The notes beneath the pieces were generated by a model. The model had not been told where the DNA came from and ran no database searches. It saw only the letters and a program-made list of their open reading frames with translations. This document shows positions 15,694 through 20,561 of a stretch of DNA of 20,561 bases, piece after piece. This DNA comes from Sideroxydans sp. (GTDB lineage: Bacteria; Pseudomonadota; Gammaproteobacteria; Burkholderiales; Gallionellaceae): positions 1 to 20,561 of the forward strand of contig JAVBYP010000076.1 of NCBI GenBank assembly GCA_030823965.1, read 5' to 3'. Positions within the stretch are counted from its first letter, which is position 1, and the number at the start of each line of letters is the position of its first letter. Position numbers and translations under genes: made by a program.

Positions 15694-16098
15694 ATGGCGA
15701 TGAGTGAACCATCCACCAAGCCTTATCTGATCCGTGCTATCCATGAGTGGTGTGGCGATGCGGGCTATACACCTTACCTAGCTGTGCAGGTGGATGACTA
15801 CACGCAAGTGCCTATGGCATATGTGAAGGATGGGAAGATCGTTCTGAACATCGGTGTCGATGCGGTGAAGAACCTGCATCTGGGCAATGAAGACATCACT
15901 TGCGGCGGGCGTTTCGGTGGTGTGGCTCACCAGATCATCGTTCCTATCTCCGCTGTGATCGGTATCTTCGCCAAGGAAACAGGGCAGGGCTTGGTATTCC
16001 AAGGGCAAGAATCATCCCCCATCTCGGCAATACAAGAAGGTGGGCCGGATGAGACTCCGCCAACACCGAGCAAGCCCAAACTCACCGTTGTGAAATAA
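15694..16098 (+). CDS. sspB: ClpXP protease specificity-enhancing factor
   Basis: SspB tethers ssrA-tagged and other substrates to ClpX for degradation by ClpXP. The 134-residue protein has the compact substrate-binding domain in the first 110 residues (STKPYLIRAIHEWCGDAGYTPY, VLNIGVDAVKNLHLGNEDI, FGGVAHQIIVPISAVIGIFA) and a flexible C-terminal tail whose last residues, KPKLTVVK, match the ClpX-binding tail type. ATG 15694 is used, but ATG 15700 (MSEPSTKPY) resembles typical starts; neither has a clear ribosome-binding site, suggesting coupling to sspA. Confidence 0.94.
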   Translation: MAMSEPSTKPYLIRAIHEWCGDAGYTPYLAVQVDDYTQVPMAYVKDGKIVLNIGVDAVKNLHLGNEDITCGGRFGGVAHQIIVPISAVIGIFAKETGQGLVFQGQESSPISAIQEGGPDETPPTPSKPKLTVVK

Positions 16099-16112
16099 CG
16101 TTCCACAAAACT

Positions 16113-16150
16113 AAAGAAGCCGCAGATCACTCTGCGGCTTCTTTGTTTTT
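16113..16150. terminator. Bidirectional terminator between sspB and rpoH
   Basis: AAAGAAGCCGCAGA (16113–16126) and TCTGCGGCTTCTTT (16131–16144) pair perfectly over 14 bases with a TCAC loop, followed on the plus strand by a T-rich tail. A shorter T-run (TTTTG) follows on the minus strand. It sits between convergent genes and probably ends both transcripts, more strongly for sspAB. Confidence 0.85.
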
Positions 16151-16159
16151 GCGTGAGGA

Positions 16160-17023
16160 TCAGCGAGGGGCTGGTAAAGCCAATAGTCCTTGCATCTTGC
16201 TCATCGCCTTTTGCTCGATCTGACGGATACGCTCTGCAGACACATTGAACTCGGCTGCCAGCTCATGCAGGGTCGCCCCATCATCCTCTCGCAACCAACG
16301 TGCTTCCACGATCTTGCGGCTACGCTCATCCAAGCTGGCCAGAGCCTTGGCAAGACCAGTTGTTTGCAGGTGCTCACGCTCCGATGTCTCGAGAATGGTC
16401 GATGGCTCATGCTCTTCGCTATCCGCTAGATATTGGATAGGCGCGTAGCTTTCCTCGTCTTCGGCGGCCAAGGGGTCGAGTGCCATCTCGTGTCCTGCAA
16501 AACGAGATTCCATCTCCACCACGTCCTGTTCGCTCACATTGAGCTGTTGCGCGATCTCAGTGACCTGTTGCGGTTTGAGCGATTCCAAGCCCTGTTTCAT
16601 GCTGCGCAGGTTGAAGAACAACTTGCGTTGAGCTTTGGTGGTCGCGATCTTAACCATGCGCCAATTTCGCACTACGTATTCATGTATCTCTGCGCGGATC
16701 CAATGCAAAGCGAACGACACCAAGCGCACACCGCGCTCAGGGTCGTAGCGCTTCACTGCCTTCATCAGGCCGATATTGCCTTCTTGGATCAGGTCGGCTT
16801 GTGGCAGACCGTAGCCGTTGTAGCCACGCGCAACGCTCACCACCACGCGCAGATGAGACAGCACCAACTGGCGTGCGGCATCAAGGTCGCTCTCGTTCCT
16901 GAAGCGTGTCGCCAAAGCAACTTCTTCCTCTTGCGACAACACAGGGAAACGATTGACCGATTGAACGTACGACTCCAAGCTGCCAACGGCAGACGGCATA
17001 GGTAGATTCAAACTTGCATTCAT
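16160..17023 (-). CDS. rpoH: Heat-shock sigma factor sigma-32
   Basis: RpoH directs RNA polymerase to heat-shock promoters. The 287-residue protein starts at ATG 17023, chosen because AGGAGGG lies seven bases upstream and MNASLNLPMPSAVGSLESYV fits family N-termini; the frame extends upstream to 17056. Region 2 is clear (HLRVVVSVARGYNGYGLPQA, DLIQEGNIGLMKAVKRYDP, RGVRLVSFALHWIRAEIHEY). The RpoH box QRKLFFNLR is intact, and region 4 ends the protein with a helix-turn-helix (ATLHELAAEFNVSAERIRQI). It follows ftsX by 82 bases on the same strand. A CIRCE operator overlaps its predicted promoter, so HrcA repression is likely. Confidence 0.97.
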   Translation of the reverse strand: MNASLNLPMPSAVGSLESYVQSVNRFPVLSQEEEVALATRFRNESDLDAARQLVLSHLRVVVSVARGYNGYGLPQADLIQEGNIGLMKAVKRYDPERGVRLVSFALHWIRAEIHEYVVRNWRMVKIATTKAQRKLFFNLRSMKQGLESLKPQQVTEIAQQLNVSEQDVVEMESRFAGHEMALDPLAAEDEESYAPIQYLADSEEHEPSTILETSEREHLQTTGLAKALASLDERSRKIVEARWLREDDGATLHELAAEFNVSAERIRQIEQKAMSKMQGLLALPAPR

Positions 17024-17046
17024 GGGTTTTCCCTCCTCATGCTTGT

Positions 17047-17076
17047 ATATTAGCACTCGCTGGTTGAGAGTGCCAA
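17047..17076 (-). promoter_or_regulatory. Sigma-70-type rpoH promoter embedded in CIRCE
   Basis: On the minus strand TTGGCA (17076–17071, four of six matches to TTGACA) and TAATAT (17052–17047, four of six matches to TATAAT) are 18 bases apart and each overlaps an arm of the CIRCE. Transcription would start near 17040, giving a leader of only about 17 bases before the ATG, so a long leader-borne RNA thermometer is unlikely. Confidence 0.55.
17050..17076. promoter_or_regulatory. CIRCE element (HrcA operator) upstream of rpoH
   Basis: TTAGCACTC (17050–17058), a nine-base spacer, and GAGTGCCAA (17068–17076) reproduce the CIRCE consensus TTAGCACTC-N9-GAGTGCTAA with one mismatch (C for T at 17074) and exact spacing. 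CIRCE is the binding site of the heat-shock repressor HrcA. It lies 26 bases upstream of the rpoH ATG and overlaps the candidate promoter. hrcA itself is not in this window. Confidence 0.9.
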
Positions 17077-17105
17077 GAGTCTGGAAAGTTCGGTTCAGGG
17101 GGCCT

Positions 17106-18011
17106 TCAGCGGGGCTCGATCTGCCACAGATGCTGTGATACCGAGAACCAAGCGCCCAGCCAGCCTAGATAGGCTGCGAAACCGAGCAGGGTGGCGCTGT
17201 CGGCAATAGATAGGGAAAGCAGGCTGAATTCGCTGGCGTAGACCGAGGCCAGGTCGCCCAAGTAATGGTTCAGCAGGAATACGCTGCCCGACACGATGAG
17301 CCATGCCGCGACACCGCCAAGTAGGCCTTGGGCCAGGCCGAAGTAGAGGAAGGGACGGCGAATGAAGGCATCGGTCGCTCCGATCAACTTGGCGACCTCG
17401 ATCTCATCGCGTCGCGTCAATATCTGTAGGCGGATGGTGTTGAAGGTGATGGCGATGAGGGCAAAGCTGAGCAATCCCGCCAATATGCCGACCGCCAACC
17501 TACCGAAGCCCAAGACTGCCTCTAAACGGTGAACCCACGCTGAGTCGAGTTGGACGTGGTCGAACTGGGCCCACGTCTTCAACTCGTCGCGCAAGGATTC
17601 CATCGCTGAAGCATCGGTGGCTTTGGGATAGACGATGTAGGCATCGGGTAAGGGATTCTGCGATAGGTCGCCGATCACATCGGATAGTTCGGTGCTTTGT
17701 TGTAGCTTCTTGAAGGCGACATCGCGCGGAACGAATTCGACGCGTTCGATCTTGGCGTTCTGCTTCAGTTTGTCCCCGATGCGAGTGACTTCTCCTGCAC
17801 CCGTGCCGACTTTGATGAACACGCTGATCTGTGGTGTACCTGTGAGTTGCCCAGTCAGGCTTTGTACGCTCTTCAAGATCACATAACCGCCCACGGGAAG
17901 GCTCAGTGCGATGCCGATGATGAGCACGTTGAGTAATGTCGCATTTGGTGTCAGCAACAGCCGTAACAAGGTCGCACGCAACACACGCAGATGTTCGATG
18001 AAGGTGCTCAC
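17106..18011 (-). CDS. ftsX: Cell division protein FtsX (permease-like subunit)
   Basis: FtsX forms an ABC-transporter-like complex with FtsE that activates septal cell-wall hydrolases. The 301-residue protein has a cytoplasmic N-tail, a first membrane helix (about 27–47), a periplasmic domain (about 48–165), and three further helices near 170–195, 222–245 and 270–295. The segment LQILTRRDEIEVAKLIGATDAFIRRPF is typical of FtsX. It starts with GTG overlapping the ftsE stop by four bases (GTGA), so translation is coupled to ftsE. Confidence 0.96.
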   Translation of the reverse strand: MSTFIEHLRVLRATLLRLLLTPNATLLNVLIIGIALSLPVGGYVILKSVQSLTGQLTGTPQISVFIKVGTGAGEVTRIGDKLKQNAKIERVEFVPRDVAFKKLQQSTELSDVIGDLSQNPLPDAYIVYPKATDASAMESLRDELKTWAQFDHVQLDSAWVHRLEAVLGFGRLAVGILAGLLSFALIAITFNTIRLQILTRRDEIEVAKLIGATDAFIRRPFLYFGLAQGLLGGVAAWLIVSGSVFLLNHYLGDLASVYASEFSLLSLSIADSATLLGFAAYLGWLGAWFSVSQHLWQIEPR

Positions 18012-18658
18012 AGCAACGCTCCCTGTTTCAGGTGTAACTCACGTGCCGGGAATTGCGTCAGCACATTCTCGGCATGTGTGGAGATCACCAGCGTCACGCC
18101 CACCTGATGGAAGGACTTGAAGATGTGCATGATCTCGTTGGCGTAATCGCTATCGAGATTACCCGTGGGTTCGTCGGCCAAAAGGATAGCGGGGCGGTTG
18201 ACGATGGCGCGTGCGATACAAAGACGTTGCTGTTCACCGCCGGACAGCGAGATAGGATTGGCCTTCTCACGCGCCAGCAGCCCGACCTTGTCCAGTGCGG
18301 CACGCGCGCGTTTGGCAGACTCGCGGTGGTCGAAGCCGCCGATCTGCAAGGGCAACATCACGTTATCGAATGCGCTACGGTCGAACAGGAGTTTGTGGTC
18401 TTGGAAGATGAGGCCGATGTTGCGGCGTAGTGCGGGTATAGCTTCACGCTTGATGGAGCGGATGTTCTGCCCCTTCACCAACACACTGCCGCTAGTGGGA
18501 CGTTCGATGGCGGCGATGAGTTTGAGCAAGGTGCTCTTGCCTGCGCCGGAGTGTCCGGTGAGATACACCATCTCGCCTTCGGTGATCTCGAAGCTCAAGT
18601 CTCTCAGCGCTTCATGTCCGCCGGGATAGCGCTTATAGACTTGATTGAACTGGATCAT
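18008..18658 (-). CDS. ftsE: Cell division ATP-binding protein FtsE
   Basis: FtsE is the ATPase partner of FtsX. The 216-residue ABC domain has a Walker A motif GHSGAGKST (K41), Q-loop Q86, signature LSGGEQQR (138–145), Walker [13 protein letters not shown] (D162, E163) and the switch histidine H195. Length is usual for the family. The ATG overlaps the ftsY stop codon by four bases (ATGA), and its own stop overlaps the ftsX start. Confidence 0.98.
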   Translation of the reverse strand: MIQFNQVYKRYPGGHEALRDLSFEITEGEMVYLTGHSGAGKSTLLKLIAAIERPTSGSVLVKGQNIRSIKREAIPALRRNIGLIFQDHKLLFDRSAFDNVMLPLQIGGFDHRESAKRARAALDKVGLLAREKANPISLSGGEQQRLCIARAIVNRPAILLADEPTGNLDSDYANEIMHIFKSFHQVGVTLVISTHAENVLTQFPARELHLKQGALL

Positions 18659-19608
18659 GCGTCGATCCCAAGCAGTGCAGAGATGAAATCTTCCGCCACG
18701 AAGGGACGCAGGTCATCCAAGCCTTCACCCACGCCGATGAAGCGTACGGGGATGGGATGTGCCTTGGCGATGGCGGCGATGACGCCGCCTTTGGCCGTAC
18801 CATCCAACTTGGTCAGCACCAGTCCTGTCACACCGAGTGCTTCATCAAATGCTTTGACCTGCGACAGTGCGTTCTGGCCCGTGTTGGCATCCAGCACCAG
18901 CAACACCTCGTGCGGTGCCTCGGGCATCACCTTGGCGATGACACGCTTCACCTTCTTGATCTCTTCCATCAGGTGCGCCTGGGTGGTGAGGCGGCCTGCC
19001 GTATCCGCCAGCACCACATCGATGCCACGCGCTTGCGCGGCTTGCACGGCGTCGTAGATGACGGCTGCGGCATCGCCGCTCTGTTGCGCGATGACGGTCA
19101 CATCGTTGCGCTTGCCCCATTCCATCAATTGCTCACGCGCGGCAGCGCGGAAGGTATCGCCCGCCGCGAGCAATACCGACTTGCCTTGATTCTGGAAATG
19201 TTTAGCTAACTTGCCGATGGAGGTCGTCTTGCCTGCACCATTCACCCCACACATCATGATGACGAACGGTTTGTGCGGTGTGACATCCAGTGGCTTTGCC
19301 AGCGGTTGCAGCAGTTTGAGGAGCGCATGCGCCAGCGCCTCTTTCAATTGGCTGGCTTCGGTCAGGTGCTGTTCCTTCACTTGACGGCGCACGTCTGCCA
19401 GCAACGTACGGGTCGCGTCCATACCCACATCAGCGGTGATGAGGATGGTCTCAAGTTCTTCATACAGCTCATCATCGATCTTGCCGCCCGGAACAAACAA
19501 ACTCGCCAACTGTCCACCCGTGCGCGCCAGCCCTGCGGTGAGTCGAGAGACCCAGCTGGTTCTGGTGGTATCGGTTGCTGTCGAATTCTTTTTCAGGAAG
19601 CTGAACAT
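18655..19608 (-). CDS. ftsY: Signal recognition particle receptor FtsY
   Basis: FtsY is the GTPase receptor that docks ribosome–SRP complexes at the membrane for co-translational insertion. From ATG 19608 the protein is 317 residues: a short N-terminal extension, a helical N domain and the G domain. The GTPase motifs are GVNGAGKTTSIGKLA (P-loop), AAGDTFRAAAREQL, DTAGRL, and TKLDGTAKGG. It lacks the long acidic A domain of E. coli FtsY. A TTG at 19620 would add four residues; MFSFLKKN is the more typical start. It heads the ftsY-ftsE-ftsX cluster. Confidence 0.96.
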   Translation of the reverse strand: MFSFLKKNSTATDTTRTSWVSRLTAGLARTGGQLASLFVPGGKIDDELYEELETILITADVGMDATRTLLADVRRQVKEQHLTEASQLKEALAHALLKLLQPLAKPLDVTPHKPFVIMMCGVNGAGKTTSIGKLAKHFQNQGKSVLLAAGDTFRAAAREQLMEWGKRNDVTVIAQQSGDAAAVIYDAVQAAQARGIDVVLADTAGRLTTQAHLMEEIKKVKRVIAKVMPEAPHEVLLVLDANTGQNALSQVKAFDEALGVTGLVLTKLDGTAKGGVIAAIAKAHPIPVRFIGVGEGLDDLRPFVAEDFISALLGIDA

Positions 19609-19613
19609 GGGGT

Positions 19614-19653
19614 TAGGCAATGTTTAATAGTTATCAGATAATGCGCGCGCATT
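19614..19653 (+). promoter_or_regulatory. Candidate promoter and palindrome for the M16 protease gene
   Basis: TAGGCA (19614–19619, four of six) and GATAAT (19637–19642, five of six) are separated by 17 bases. A 14-base palindrome AATGCGCGCGCATT (19640–19653) overlaps the -10 and the likely start site and could be an operator. The gap from 19609 to 19675 is shared with divergent ftsY, for which I see no convincing promoter. Confidence 0.38.
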
Positions 19654-19675
19654 TTAACGGTTAGGGACGAATCGA

Positions 19676-20561
19676 ATGAGATTTTATTGGGTTTTAGGCT
19701 GTGTCTTGTGGGCGGGGCTGGCGCAGGCGGAAGTGTTCGAGAAGACGCTCTCCAATGGCTTGAAGGTCATCGTGAAAGAAGACCATCGTGCGCCGACCGT
19801 GGTGCAGCAGATCTGGTACCGCGCAGGCAGTATGGATGAGAAGACCGGTACGACCGGTGTCGCCCATGTGCTGGAGCACATGATGTTCAAGGGAACGAAG
19901 TCTGTTCCGATGGGCGAGTTCTCCCGCCGCATCGCCGCAGCAGGTGGACGCGAGAACGCCTTTACCAGCTATGACTACACGGCCTATTTCCAGCAACTGC
20001 ATAAATCCAAGCTGCCGTTGGCGATGCAATTGGAAGCTGACCGCATGCACAACCTGGTGCTGAGCGAAAAAGAATTCAGCAAAGAGATCAAAGTCGTGAT
20101 GGAAGAACGCCGCTGGCGTACTGACGACGACGCACACTCCCTCGTGGGTGAGCGTCTGATGGCGACGGCGTATCAGGAGCATCCGTATCACAATCCCATC
20201 ATCGGTTGGATGAACGATCTGGAGAACATGACTTACCTCGATGCGCAGGACTGGTACAAGACTTGGTACGCGCCGAACAACGCCACGCTGGTCATCGCTG
20301 GTGATGTGAAGGCTTCCGAAGTGTTCGCCTTGGCGCAAAGACATTACGGCAAGATTCCGAAAGCTAAATTGCCAAAGATCAAAGTGGCGGGTGAGCAGCC
20401 CCAACTGGGCATCAAACGCATCGTCGTCAAAGCACCTGCAGAGTTACCTTACTTCATCATGGCTTATCACGCGCCCACCATGCGCGATGTGGAGAAGGAT
20501 TGGAAACCTTATGCATTGTCAGTGTTGGCCGGTGTGCTGGATGGCAGCGATTCCGCACGCT
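19676..20561 (+). CDS. Secreted M16-family zinc protease (pitrilysin-like), 5' part
   Basis: About 295 residues are visible before the right edge; the full protein would be about 430–450. It has a Sec signal peptide (MRFYWVLGCVLWAGLAQA, cleavage after residue 18). The inverted zinc motif HxxEH is present at H64–E67–H68 in HVLEHMMFKG, and the third ligand E144 lies 76 residues after H68 in VVMEERR, exactly as expected for M16. The active-site domain and the start of the second half (KRIVVKAPAELPYFIMAYHA) look intact. AGGGA upstream supports ATG 19676. In related genomes this gene pairs with a second M16 gene and rsmD, which would lie beyond the window. Confidence 0.93.
   Translation, partial: MRFYWVLGCVLWAGLAQAEVFEKTLSNGLKVIVKEDHRAPTVVQQIWYRAGSMDEKTGTTGVAHVLEHMMFKGTKSVPMGEFSRRIAAAGGRENAFTSYDYTAYFQQLHKSKLPLAMQLEADRMHNLVLSEKEFSKEIKVVMEERRWRTDDDAHSLVGERLMATAYQEHPYHNPIIGWMNDLENMTYLDAQDWYKTWYAPNNATLVIAGDVKASEVFALAQRHYGKIPKAKLPKIKVAGEQPQLGIKRIVVKAPAELPYFIMAYHAPTMRDVEKDWKPYALSVLAGVLDGSDSAR

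Noticed and set aside
16433..17005. 190-codon plus-strand open frame opposite rpoH
   Set aside because: It is the complement of strongly conserved sigma-32 regions and has no ribosome-binding site or family resemblance.
19694..20404. 236-codon minus-strand open frame opposite the M16 protease
   Set aside because: The plus strand encodes an M16 protease with all zinc ligands at the right spacing; the antisense frame is rich in His and Arg without domain features.
1..20561. Defence system, mobile element, CRISPR array, prophage or other undescribed multi-gene system
   Set aside because: Apart from the candidate points listed as findings, every long open frame with coding character belongs to a recognisable conserved family, gene spacing is tight, and no direct repeats, integrase or transposase signatures were seen.
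1..20561. tRNA, rRNA or riboswitch genes
   Set aside because: I saw no cloverleaf-like T-arm motifs or leader structures in the intergenic stretches, the longest of which is about 202 bases.

Overview
The window reads as chromosomal core DNA of a betaproteobacterium, most likely of the Nitrosomonadales/Gallionellaceae type. This is inferred from gene order and protein style: his–HIT–tatABC, petABC followed by sspA–sspB, and ftsY–ftsE–ftsX–rpoH are arrangements I associate with that group. There are no transposases, phage genes, CRISPR arrays, tRNA or rRNA genes, and no obvious compositional islands. Every annotated gene is intact except the two cut by the window edges.

Layout. (1) 1–3291, minus strand: a signalling cluster with a soluble hybrid-looking sensor kinase, a NarL/GacA-type response regulator, and the N-terminal part of a probable diguanylate cyclase that runs off the left edge. 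(2) 3390–9590, plus strand: an eleven-gene run hisC-hisB-hisH-hisA-hisF-hisI-hisE-HIT-tatA-tatB-tatC, mostly overlapping or separated by a few bases. (3) 9593–10753, minus strand: a membrane-anchored single-PDZ HtrA protease whose stop codon lies two bases from that of tatC; a Nif3/YbgI-family protein diverges from it. (4) 11741–14961, plus strand: a small planctomycete-type cytochrome c gene, then petA-petB-petC for the cytochrome bc1 complex. (5) 15090–16098, plus strand: sspA-sspB. (6) 16160–19608, minus strand: ftsY-ftsE-ftsX, then rpoH. (7) 19676–end, plus strand: the start of a secreted M16 zinc protease.

How the parts fit. The his genes supply most of histidine biosynthesis, but hisG and hisD are not beside hisC and must be elsewhere if the pathway is complete. 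The tatABC genes encode the translocase that exports folded proteins, and the Rieske protein encoded 3.5 kb away carries a twin-arginine signal. The petABC genes build the quinol:cytochrome c oxidoreductase. The ftsYEX genes link membrane protein targeting and division.

The most notable regulatory signal is a near-perfect CIRCE element (HrcA operator) at 17050–17076. It sits over the predicted promoter of rpoH, implying that the heat-shock sigma factor is itself repressed by HrcA. The second is the kinase's receiver-like N-terminus, which appears to have lost its phosphorylation residues. I found no clearly undescribed multi-gene system; the window is mostly well-conserved housekeeping DNA.
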